A stretch of 64,000 nt of DNA from positions 122,633,900-122,697,899 of the forward strand of contig CM077158.1 in assembly GCA_039583875.1 (NCBI GenBank), given 5' to 3'. The notes under the pieces are model-generated. The model was given only the letters and a program-made list of their open reading frames with translations. It did not search any database and was not told where the DNA came from. Positions within the stretch are counted from its first letter, which is position 1; each line of letters starts with the position of its first letter. Origin of the DNA: Platanthera guangdongensis (lineage: Eukaryota; Streptophyta; Magnoliopsida; Asparagales; Orchidaceae). Below are positions 10,748-19,629 of the stretch, piece after piece. Both the position numbers and the translations under genes were made by a program.

Positions 10748-12013
10748 ATGGGTTCTTTTGAAAATCATAAAGAATTGGGTTCCATGAAATTACCTATTTG
10801 CAGAAAGGAAATTTTTGGGATCTGGAAAGAAAGGGTAAGGCTATTTATGGAGGCCTCAGACCCAAGAATCTACATCACAGTTAAGGAAGGGCCTTATGTG
10901 CCCATGAAGATTTCAGTTCTTGATGCAAATCAGAGAACTCCAAAGGATTTCTCTGAGATGACTAAGGATGAGATTGTCCTAGCAACCATGGACAAGAGGG
11001 CACAAAACTTAATAGTGAGTGTCATTGATGATGCCACTTTTCAGAACTTAATTCACTGTAAGACAGCAAAAGAAATGTGGGATACTCTCATTGTCTATAT
11101 GGAAGGTTCTGAAGAAGTTAGGCAAGATAGGAAGTCCTTGCTTAATCAAGAGTATGAGAGCTTTAGGCAAGGAAAGGGAGATAGCATCACTGAATGCTAC
11201 AAGAAGTTCTATAGAATAGTTAATGAACTCATGTCTTATGGAAGAGAGTTCAGCAACTATGAACTAAATGACAAATTCCTGAGGTCCCTAACCAAAGATT
11301 GGGACACCAAGATCTGTGCCATAAGAGAAATGGCAAAGTTGGGAGAAATTTCTCCTCCTACACTGTTTGGTAAGTTATTGTCATATGAGATGCAGCTGAC
11401 AGTGAGGAAAGAGGAGGAGAAATCTACTAGGACTGAGCACAAGGAAAGGACTGTTGCTTTCAAGACAGAAGTTCCCAGAAAATGCATGACTAAGTCATCA
11501 ACTCCACCTCCAGAGGTAGTTGAATCTGAGTCAGAAGAGTCTGACAGTACAAAGTCTACAAGCAGTGAAAGTGATGAAGACTTTGCTGCCTTCACTAGAC
11601 ACTTTCAGAAATTCCTGAAGAAGAAACAGTGGAGGTCCAGACCATCTACTTACAAGGGAAAAGAAGTCTTGAATCAGGAGAAAAAGCCTTCAAAGAAGGA
11701 CAGGAAAAAGACAAAGACAAGCAAGGCAATTGGATCAAAGATTGTGTGCTACTGCTGCAATAGACAGGGTCATTTCATTGCTGATTGTCCTGAGAAAAGA
11801 AAAGAATCCAGTGACAGGAAAAAGACTCACCTCAAAGGGAAGAAAGAGAAGTCTTTTGTTGCCAAGAATGAGAAGACTCTTTCAGATATTTCTTCTTCAG
11901 ACACTGATACTGATGCTGAAGCCTACATAGGGCTATTTGCTGAAGAAGAAGAAGAAGAATTTATGCAGATCTTGGAGTCAATTTATGAACAAGAAGACTG
12001 CCAGTGCCAATGA
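10748..12013 (+). CDS. gag: Copia1 gag, first segment
   Basis: A 421-residue protein from an ATG 108 bases after the LTR. The N-terminal two thirds resemble copia-type gag (UBN2 type; FGIWKERVRLFMEASDP near residue 25). A basic and serine/acidic linker follows, then a CX2CX4HX4C zinc knuckle (CYCCNRQGHFIADC, residues 334-347), which would bind RNA in virus-like particles. The frame ends with TGA at 12011-12013, followed in the same frame by another gag-like segment. The stop context is CAA TGA CTG. This stretch is itself intact. Confidence 0.9.
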   Translation: MGSFENHKELGSMKLPICRKEIFGIWKERVRLFMEASDPRIYITVKEGPYVPMKISVLDANQRTPKDFSEMTKDEIVLATMDKRAQNLIVSVIDDATFQNLIHCKTAKEMWDTLIVYMEGSEEVRQDRKSLLNQEYESFRQGKGDSITECYKKFYRIVNELMSYGREFSNYELNDKFLRSLTKDWDTKICAIREMAKLGEISPPTLFGKLLSYEMQLTVRKEEEKSTRTEHKERTVAFKTEVPRKCMTKSSTPPPEVVESESEESDSTKSTSSESDEDFAAFTRHFQKFLKKKQWRSRPSTYKGKEVLNQEKKPSKKDRKKTKTSKAIGSKIVCYCCNRQGHFIADCPEKRKESSDRKKTHLKGKKEKSFVAKNEKTLSDISSSDTDTDAEAYIGLFAEEEEEEFMQILESIYEQEDCQCQ

Positions 12014-12016
12014 CTG

Positions 12017-12790
12017 ATGGCATTGACTGAGAGTACCAAAATCCTGGAGCAGCCAGGACCTAGTCAGGTACAAAGTCCAACTCTAAGTTCAGTTTCTTGT
12101 TCTAGTTCAGAATCAGAATCATCTTTATCAAATGATGGAAGTGGTTCTGAGTCTGAGGATGATATTCATCAGCTCATAGATGAATATAAGGTGTTGTTAC
12201 AGGCTTATAAGAAAAGCAAGTCCCTTGCCAAAAGTCAGACAAAGGAGATTGCTGATCTCAAGGCTGCTGCAACAGAATTTGAGAAGCAATTTGATCAAAA
12301 ACTGAATGAGGTAGCTAGGCTGAAACACATTATAGTGATTCAGATGGGTACTATCACATTTAAGAATGATCAAATTAAGAAACTGGAGACAAATCTTCAG
12401 AAAGAGAGAGAACTGGTTGCAAAGTTTTCAAAGCCTAAATCAGTTCTACCTTTGATTGATGATTTTACTCATCACAAAGGTAAGGCTGGACTGGGTTTTG
12501 TTAAACCTGCCAGGACTGTTCAGGATCAGTCCAAGCCCAAGGGCAAGGCCCCAACATTCAATAAGTCAGCTGCAGTTAAGACAGCAAAGTCTGTACCTAA
12601 GCAAAGGTACAATAAGTTTGAATGTTGGTGTTGTGGCAAGGTTGGCCACTTTGCCTTGGATTGTTGGCACAATGCAAGTGCCAAAGGGAGTAGCAAGCTA
12701 CCTGGTGGAAAGCCAATAGGTAGTCTTGTTAAGATGCAAACTAACAGTCACCAAGGACCCAAGAAACCATTGGGTTCTAAGGTTCATTAA
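12017..12790 (+). CDS. Copia1 gag, second segment with a second zinc knuckle
   Basis: A 257-residue frame in phase with the first gag segment and separated from it by one TGA and one sense codon (CTG). It has an acidic/serine-rich start, a predicted coiled-coil stretch (about residues 55-135, regular Lys/Glu/Leu spacing), a basic region and a second knuckle (CWCCGKVGHFALDC, residues 203-216). It ends with TAA at 12788-12790 just before pol. It could be the C-terminal half of a long gag reached by read-through, or a separate product from the ATG at 12017. Confidence 0.75.
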   Translation: MALTESTKILEQPGPSQVQSPTLSSVSCSSSESESSLSNDGSGSESEDDIHQLIDEYKVLLQAYKKSKSLAKSQTKEIADLKAAATEFEKQFDQKLNEVARLKHIIVIQMGTITFKNDQIKKLETNLQKERELVAKFSKPKSVLPLIDDFTHHKGKAGLGFVKPARTVQDQSKPKGKAPTFNKSAAVKTAKSVPKQRYNKFECWCCGKVGHFALDCWHNASAKGSSKLPGGKPIGSLVKMQTNSHQGPKKPLGSKVH

Positions 12791-12796
12791 TTTGTT

Positions 12797-14530
12797 TTGC
12801 AGGTGAGTCCAAGTGGCCATACCCCTACATGGTACTTGGACAGTGGATGTTCCAGACATATGACTGGAACTAGGGGACTACTGAAGGACTACATTCCAAT
12901 CAAGGATGGTCCAAAAGTGACCTTTGGTGGTTCTGAAAAAGGAATCATCAAAGGGTTTGGTAACATTTCTTCAAACCTTGTTACCATTACTCAAGTGGCT
13001 TATGTTAAAGGGTTGAAACACAACCTTATAAGTATAAGTCAGTTAAGTGATGTAGGGTATGACATCTCATTTGTTAAAAATGGTTGTCATATCAAGAGTT
13101 CAAGTGATCAAGAGATCATTTTGACAGGATATAGAAAGAGGAATGTCTACTGTCTAGACATTATGATTGAGAACAATGGTTCTCCTGTTTGTCTTGTAGC
13201 TGATGAGACAGTCTCTCATTGTGTCAAGTGGCACAAGAGGCTAGCTCATCTTAACTACAAGACTATTAGCAAACTCTTTAGCAAAGAGTTAGTGAGGAAT
13301 GGTCCTCAAGTTAAGTGTGTTAAAGATGGCATTTGCTCAGCTTGTCAAAAGGGCAAGCAGACTAAATCCACCTTTAGAAGCATAGATAACAAAAATGCTG
13401 TGAGATGTTTATACCTCTTGCATATGGATCTCTTTGGTCCAATGCCAGTTCACAGCTTAGGTAGGAAGGTCTATACCTTTGTAGTTGTTGATGACTACTC
13501 AAGGTTTTCCTGGGTGTTCTTCTTAAGGCAGAAATCTGAAACACCTAGTGTCTTCTACAGCTTTGTCAAGCAAATTCAGAATGAACTAAATAGTACTGTG
13601 GTCAAAATTAGAAGTGACCATGGTACTGAGTTTCAATCTGAAAGCATGACAAAACTATGTGAAGACTTTGGGATATTTCAAGAATTCTCTTCACCTAGAA
13701 CACCTCAGCAAAATGGCATTGCTGAGAGGAAGAATAGAACCTTGATAGAGGCTGGTAGAACCCTACTTAGTGATACATCACTGCCTGAGTATTTCTGGGC
13801 TGAAGCAGTTAACACTGCATGCCATGTGATAAATAGGGCTACCATCACTAAAAGACTAAACAAGACCCCCTATGAAGTAGTGAAAGGCAGGAAACCAAAC
13901 CTATCCTATTTTAGGATCTTTGGTTGTAAATGCTTCATACTTAACAATGGAAAGTCTTACATAACTAAGTTTGCTGCCAAGTCCCAAGAGGGAATTTTTG
14001 TTGGGTACAACAATAATAGTAAGGCTTATAGAGTATACAACTTGACTACACAAGTTGTTGAGGAATCAGTGCATGTAGTTTTTGATGAGACAAAACTTAT
14101 TAACAATGAGTTGTCTAGCAATGTATGCAGCCCCACAGGTTTGACAAAGAAATTGGACAAGCTTACTATAGAAGAGATGCCTGCTGCAAGACAGCAAGTA
14201 GAAGGCAATAGCAGTTGTCCAGGGGGAGAACTACATGTGCCAATAGCTGAAGAAATACAAGAAGTACAGCATGATGCAGATGCTGAAGAAATTCAACCTG
14301 AAGTTAGGATGCCACCAGCCAACAGGCATCTAAGAGATCATCCAGTAGAGCTGATTATTGGAGATCCAAGACAAGGAGTTCAGACAAGGAGCAGAAATCA
14401 GAATGCTGCAGTATATTCTAGTTTTCTGTCTCAAAAAGAACCTAAGAAATTTGAAGAAGCTATACAAGATCCACAGTGGACTGAAGCTATGCAAGAAGAA
14501 CTTAATCAGTTCAAAAGGTGCAAGGTTTGA
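12797..14530 (+). CDS. pol: Copia1 protease and integrase
   Basis: The frame is in phase with gag but has no ATG at its start, so it needs read-through, frameshifting or splicing. The aspartic protease motif is near the start (WYLDSGCSRHMTG). Next come the integrase HHCC zinc region (KWHKRLAHLNYKTISKL...CSACQKGKQTK) and the catalytic core with D (HMDLFGPM), D (IRSDHGTEF) and E (TPQQNGIAERKNRTL). A hydrophilic linker leads towards RT. The TGA at 14528-14530 lies where the family has Trp (V-W-ELVPKP), so it looks like a TGG to TGA mutation. Confidence 0.93.
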   Translation: MQVSPSGHTPTWYLDSGCSRHMTGTRGLLKDYIPIKDGPKVTFGGSEKGIIKGFGNISSNLVTITQVAYVKGLKHNLISISQLSDVGYDISFVKNGCHIKSSSDQEIILTGYRKRNVYCLDIMIENNGSPVCLVADETVSHCVKWHKRLAHLNYKTISKLFSKELVRNGPQVKCVKDGICSACQKGKQTKSTFRSIDNKNAVRCLYLLHMDLFGPMPVHSLGRKVYTFVVVDDYSRFSWVFFLRQKSETPSVFYSFVKQIQNELNSTVVKIRSDHGTEFQSESMTKLCEDFGIFQEFSSPRTPQQNGIAERKNRTLIEAGRTLLSDTSLPEYFWAEAVNTACHVINRATITKRLNKTPYEVVKGRKPNLSYFRIFGCKCFILNNGKSYITKFAAKSQEGIFVGYNNNSKAYRVYNLTTQVVEESVHVVFDETKLINNELSSNVCSPTGLTKKLDKLTIEEMPAARQQVEGNSSCPGGELHVPIAEEIQEVQHDADAEEIQPEVRMPPANRHLRDHPVELIIGDPRQGVQTRSRNQNAAVYSSFLSQKEPKKFEEAIQDPQWTEAMQEELNQFKRCKV

Positions 14531-15178
14531 GAACTGGTTCCTAAACCTAAAGACCACAATATTATAGGAACTAAGTGGATCTACAGAAATAAGTTAGATG
14601 AACAAGGGGTCATCATTAAGAATAAAGCAAGACTGGTTGCTAAAGGATATAGTCAAGAAGAAGGTATTGATTTTGATCAAACCTTTGCTCTAGTAGCCAG
14701 ACTGGAAGCCATAAGAATGTTCTTGGGCTATGCAACCTATCAAGGATTCAAGGTATACCAAATGGATGTCAAGTCAGCATTCCTAAATGGTAATTTGAAA
14801 GAAGAAGTCCATGTGGAGCAGCCATCAGGTTTTGTTGATCCAACTTTACCTCATCATGTCTATAGACTTAGGAAAGCTTTATATGGGTTAAAGCAAGCTC
14901 CTAGAGCTTGGTATGAAACCCTATCTAGTTTCCTCATTGAGAACAAGTTCTTAAGGGGGAAAATAGATAAGACTCTATTCCTTAGGGAATCTAGAGGCAA
15001 AGTCATACTTGTCCAAATATATGTAGATGACATTATATTTGGGTCTACTGAAAGTAGCCTTTGCAAAAAGTTTGCAAAGCTTATGCAAAGTCAGTTTGAG
15101 ATGAGTAGTATGGGAGAGCTGAAGTTTTTCTTGGGTCTCCAAGTTAAACAGACTGAAAGTGGTTTATCCATATGTTAG
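14531..15178 (+). pseudogene. pol: Copia1 reverse transcriptase
   Basis: The same frame continues past the [22 protein letters not shown] is the start of the copia RT domain. [13 protein letters not shown] carries the first catalytic Asp and YVDDIIFGS is the catalytic YVDD box, both intact. The frame ends with TAG (15176-15178) where relatives have Gln, consistent with CAG to TAG. Two point mutations therefore break an otherwise well-preserved polymerase. Confidence 0.93.
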
Positions 15179-15964
15179 TCCAAGTTCACCCTAGAACTCA
15201 TAAGGAAATATGGTATGGATTCATCCAACACCATGAAGACTCCTATGGGGTCAAGTATGTCTCTTAGCAAGGATGATGCAGGTAAACCTGTAGATGAAAC
15301 CTTGTATAGAGGGATAGTTGGCTCCCTACTATACTTGACTGTTAGTAGACCAGACATCATGTATGCTACATGTGTTTGTGCAAGGTATCAAGCCTGCCCT
15401 AAAGAGTCTCACTTGACTGCAGTCAAAAGAATATTGAGATATCTAAAGGGCACTCCCTATCTAGGCCTCTGGTACCCTAGGAATGGAGATTTTGATCTAA
15501 CAGGTTATACAGATGCAGACTTTGCAGGATGCAAAGAGGATAGAAAGAGCACAACTGGAACCTGTCAATTCCTAGGTGGAATAATAATTTCCTGGAGCAG
15601 CAAAAAGCAGACTAGTGTGGCTATCTCCACAGCTGAGTCAGAATATGTAGCTGCAGGAAGTTGCTGTGCTCAACTTCTATGGATTCAACATCAGCTAGTG
15701 GACTATGGATTTCAGGTAAGTAGAACTCCACTCTTCTGTGATTCTACAAGTGCTATTTCAATAGCTAACAACCCTGTATCTCATAGTAGAACAAAACATA
15801 TTGAGATTAAGTATCACTTTCTTAGAGAACATGTAGAAAGAAATGATATTGCACTTGAATATGTTAAAACTGATAATCAGATAGCTGACATGTTCACTAA
15901 GCCCCTAGAAGAAGCTAAGTTCAATAGATTCAAAATTGAACTAGGAATGATAAACTTAGACTAA
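15179..15964 (+). pseudogene. pol: Copia1 RNase H and pol C-terminus
   Basis: Still in the pol frame. RT thumb sequences (LYRGIVGSLLYLTVSRPDI) are followed by the copia RNase H domain: YTDADFAGC, the KSTTG motif, AESEYVAA and the DSTSAISIANNP segment. The conserved TKHIEIKYHFLRE and ADMFTKPL tail completes pol, which ends with TAA at 15962-15964. This 249-residue part has an internal ATG at 15215 but is almost certainly the end of the polyprotein. Confidence 0.93.
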
Positions 15965-15994
15965 GTTTACAGAATAGAAAATTGGCTAAGTCAA

Positions 15995-16450
15995 AAGGTG
16001 TCGACACATAGACAAGTCTATGTCGACACAGAATAAAAGTGTCGACACTTCAGGAAAAAGGTGTCGACACATTTAGGATGATTGGTGTCGACACTTCAGA
16101 ATGTTAGTGTCGACACATGTCGAGTAGGTGTCGACACATCCAATGTGGTGTCGACACTTAAGTTTTACTCAGAATTTTCTAAAGTAAAGTCTCGACGATT
16201 CGTCGAGTAGAGTGTTGTCGACACATAAACATGTGTCGACACATATTATCTGTTGACTAACACTTGTGTCGACACATATGTGTCGAGTCATTATAAGTCA
16301 GTGTCGACACTTATTGCCAGTGTCGACACATATTTAGCTAGCTGTCCCGCCTGCTCATCTTCAAAAATCAGAAAGGTATAAATTGGGCTTTGTCTTTGTT
16401 TGTCGACACTCTTTCAGAGTTTCGAGACCAAAACTGCCGTGTCGACATTT
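15995..16450 (+). repeat. Internal GTGTCGACAC array upstream of Copia1 ORF3
   Basis: About 13 copies of TGTCGACA fall within 350 bases (15999-16330), with two more at 16400 and 16440, between the pol stop and the ATG of the third ORF. The motif is the same as in the U3 array, but the flanks differ (mostly GTGTCGACACAT and GTGTCGACACTT), so it is not a simple LTR copy. The position is right for a promoter driving ORF3. A TATA-like AGGTATAAATTGG occurs at about 16374-16386. Confidence 0.92.
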
Positions 16451-16481
16451 CTCTTTTCTAAAGACAAATTCTCAAACCCTA

Positions 16482-16940
16482 ATGGCTCCCAAGCTCGAGG
16501 AAAACGTCAACGAAGGCTACGAGCTTATGCGCGGCGCATTCGACGATGGCGATCAAGATATCAAGTCAGTGGTTACCCTAGTCAGCGATTCAGGACTAGA
16601 ATACTTGGTTTCAGAACCAACCAAGATATGGAAGAAGGAAGTGCTTGAATTTCTTACTGGAGCAACTGTGGATGACTCTGGATACCGAATCAAATCCAGA
16701 GTGCATGGAACCATGGTCAAGGTATCACCCAAAAGCCTGAGAAAGGTACTTCAGTTACCTAAGACTCAAGAAGAAGAAGAAGTTTCTACATCCAAGACCA
16801 GGGAAGCTTTGGTCTGGTGTGGTCTTGATTCTAAGATGAAGATAGGTTCTGTCTTTAACAGAAAAGGCATGAACAGTCAAGGAAAATTTCTGTCTGAAAT
16901 TGTGGGCAAGGTCATTCTCAGTAAACCTGGTAGGGCATGA
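16482..16940 (+). pseudogene. Copia1 ORF3, N-terminal part
   Basis: The ATG at 16482 (MAPKLEENVNEGYEL) is preferred over an upstream in-frame ATG at 16383, because the upstream residues are translated from the GTCGAC array. The segment (KSRVHGTMVKVSPKSLRKVLQLP...GSVFNRKGMNSQGKFLSEIVGKV) resembles the 'putative plant transposon protein' domain found in retroelement-encoded extra ORFs; this is recognised by feel rather than by search. A frameshift near 16935 moves the reading to the next frame, where the sequence continues (HDRVSASMFNIMTRIIF). Confidence 0.65.
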
Positions 16941-17949
16941 CAGGGTGTCAGCCTCAATGTTCAATATCATGACAAGAATCATCTTCACCCTAAAAACAAA
17001 TTGGTCAACGGTCATCTATGAAAAGATCAAGGAAAGTCTGAAGAAGCCCAATCTGGGCAGAATTATAAGTCTCTACCTGGCTGGTACAATACCAGAGGTA
17101 ATGAGCACTGCTGCAGGTAGCAAGATCAATCATATGAGAAAAATGGATATGAGGATCTTGTCTAGGTGGGAAAGGGTGCTGTCAAAGGATATGCCTACCC
17201 CTGAGAAGCAAGTTACTGAGAAAATCACACCTCCCAGGAAGAAGAGAAAAACTGTTGTTGTGGCCCAAGAGTCCTCAAGCAGTTCTGAAAGTGAAGAACA
17301 GGTGGTGTTCACACCTGATGAGCAAGAAGAGGAGACCGTAGTCAAGACCCCTGCTGCTCAAGATGTAGCTGAGATCCAGGGGGAGCTGCCTCAAGCTAGC
17401 CCCATCCATAGGGATCACAGCCAGGGGGAGCTTCCAGCAGTAGAAGAACCATCTACTCTGGACAGTGAGCAGGCCACCATCATTATCCAAGAGGTACTCA
17501 CTGACTTAGAAACTTTAGACTATATTATAGAAGATGCTAATTTGTCTGATGTCCATCAGCAAACTCAGCTAGACAGTCAAGTTCCAGATGTTATTTTAGA
17601 AGCCAAATCTGCTGAACAAGGAGTGGTACCTGAATCAGTGATTGAAGAGCAACGACTGTCTCCAGCTCCATCTCAACCTGAATATACAATGGAAGATTTG
17701 TTTCTGAATCTAGACCAAGATGATTTTGATATGGACAAGGTTGCTGCTGCTGAAGATAAGACTGCTGCTGCTGAGGGGGAGCACATGGAAATTCTAGAAG
17801 AGCCTATTAGGCTGGAAACTGAGCAAGCACCTGCTGTGCAAGCTGAAAAACCAGAGAGCCCTAAGAATAGAGTTGATATTGCAAGCACCTCTGCCTCTAA
17901 AGATGAGGAGAGTGCTAGGGCTAAAAAGAAGAAACTCTTTGTATTTTAG
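16941..17949 (+). pseudogene. Copia1 ORF3, middle part
   Basis: Continuation in the shifted frame. The domain ends (about 17130) with INHMRKMDMRILSRWERV. A basic patch PPRKKRKTVVV (about 17225-17260) is a plausible nuclear localisation signal. A long acidic, Gln/Glu/Pro-rich region follows, with repeats such as QGELP at 17380 and 17422. It ends at TAG 17947-17949, after which the same frame stays open. A nuclear signal followed by an acidic region would suit a nuclear regulator better than an envelope protein; I see no signal peptide or membrane segment. Confidence 0.6.
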
Positions 17950-18945
17950 AGAAGAAGTCAGAGCTACAAGAAAGCCCTACAATCCATTGCCCCACAACCT
18001 ATAGTTCAGCAAGCTCCAACTGCTGACTATAGTGCTTTACTGATTGCACTACAGATCAAAATGGATGAACAAAGGAAAGCCATAGAGGCTTATGTTGATG
18101 CAGGGCACAGATCATTACAGTTTGATCTTGCTCAAGATATACAATCTATAAGGTTTGAGATGAATCTCAACAAGAAAGAAATGACTGACTGCTTCCACAA
18201 GGGTGGGAATGCAGTAGTATATTTGGCTACTCACCAGGAGAAGATCAAGACTCAGGTAGATGATATAGCATTAAAACAAGGGTATGTGCTGGAAAATCAG
18301 TTAAGAATGAATGATAATTTAACTGCCTCCCACAATGCTATCGTCACTGAATTAAAGAATAAGTCTGCTGAACCATCTACATCTGCTGATGCTGCAAAGG
18401 CTGATTTTGATAAAATCTTTCAAGCTGAGATTACTATTGTCAAAACTGCTATACAAGATTCCCAGAAAGCCATCTCAGAACAGCTTACAAAGCTTAAACC
18501 TTACTTTAAAGATGGAATCAGGTATTTGGATAGTCAGATTCGATTTCAAAAGGATGATGTAAGAGACCATATGGCCCAAGAAGTCATAAAGGGGGAGAGA
18601 GTATTAGTCAAGGCTAGCTCTGACCATGCCAAATGGATCTCTAACTCCATCAGAGCTACTCTAGGCTATCCTCCACTCTGTGATGATGATAATGTTGCTG
18701 AATCAGGGATTCAAAGTGCATATTTTGGAGGTGAGCCACAAGAAGTAGCTCAAGTCATTTATCCACCTCTAGATTTTGAAATGATTCATGCAGAAGTGCA
18801 GACAATATACAGCCCAACTGAGGGCAAGTCTAATGTTGTTCTGGAAAAGGTTGTTCAACCTATTACTGCATCTATGCAAGAGGCTTTGGACAAAGAAGAA
18901 GAGGCAAGGTTGTCAAAGAAGAGGTTTAGGAACAAGCTGAACTAA
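17950..18945 (+). pseudogene. Copia1 ORF3, coiled-coil part
   Basis: In phase with the preceding part beyond one TAG. It is rich in Ala, Glu, Lys and Gln with heptad-like spacing (MDEQRKAIEAYVDAGHRSLQ; EKIKTQVDDIALKQGYVLEN), suggesting coiled coil and oligomerisation. SIRE-type third ORFs also have coiled coils near the C-terminus. It ends at 18945 by a probable frameshift; the reading continues in another frame to 19325. Confidence 0.6.
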
Positions 18946-19325
18946 AGCCAGATTTTGAACAATGGAGCCCTACCTCTAGAAATATCATTCTAACTGCCTA
19001 GAAAGCTGCTAAAGACAACACTACTGATAGAAACAAGTGGTTCTCTGAAGCAGAATGGAGGAAGCATGAAATCAGGCAAGAAGCCATTGTTCAGCACAGA
19101 AGGAAGGCTAAGATGGGAAAGCTACCTGCTACAGCTGTGGAGCCCAGCAAGTACTTTCCTAAGCCCTATCATTATTTTGAGAGGCAGAAAATCAAGGCTG
19201 AAGAACAAAAGAAGAAGGACTCAAAAGGCAAGAAGCCTGCTGATGCTGAGCCTACTGCTGCTGCTGTCAAGGCTAAAGTCAAATCTGGCAAAGGAATTGT
19301 TATTAAAGAACCTGATCAGAAATAG
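18946..19325 (+). pseudogene. Copia1 ORF3, C-terminal tail
   Basis: In the third frame the protein sequence continues with two stops (TAG at about 18931 and 19000) and ends at 19325. It is strongly basic and lysine-rich (KIKAEEQKKKDSKGKKPA; VKAKVKSGKGIVIK). The Lys-rich end could bind nucleic acid. The composition and preserved open stretch (19113-19325) support this as real ORF3 coding sequence. Confidence 0.5.
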
Positions 19326-19629
19326 ATTAGGAATTAAACTTGATGCTTATTGTAATCTTTTAAGTGAAAAACATTATTGTACACCATTGAAAATGTATAA
19401 GGAACAATATTGGAACAATATATGATAAATATATTTCATGATTGTTCAGAAGAATGTGTCTATTTCTTGTTTGTTCTGCAATGATGAATGTGTATACATG
19501 TGTGCATTATTACATGTTTAAGTTTACCCTGTTGACATAATCCTGCTTTACATCATTTTATAATTTTTTAATTATTGAGTGGTGTATATCATTGACTAAG
19601 GGTTATGACTTCTCCAAATAGGGGGAGAT
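19326..19629 (+). promoter_or_regulatory. Copia1 3' non-coding region and polypurine tract
   Basis: About 300 AT-rich bases without a gene lie between ORF3 and the 3' LTR. The polypurine tract AAATAGGGGGAGAT (about 19616-19629) directly abuts TGTTGGG of the LTR. Confidence 0.85.
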
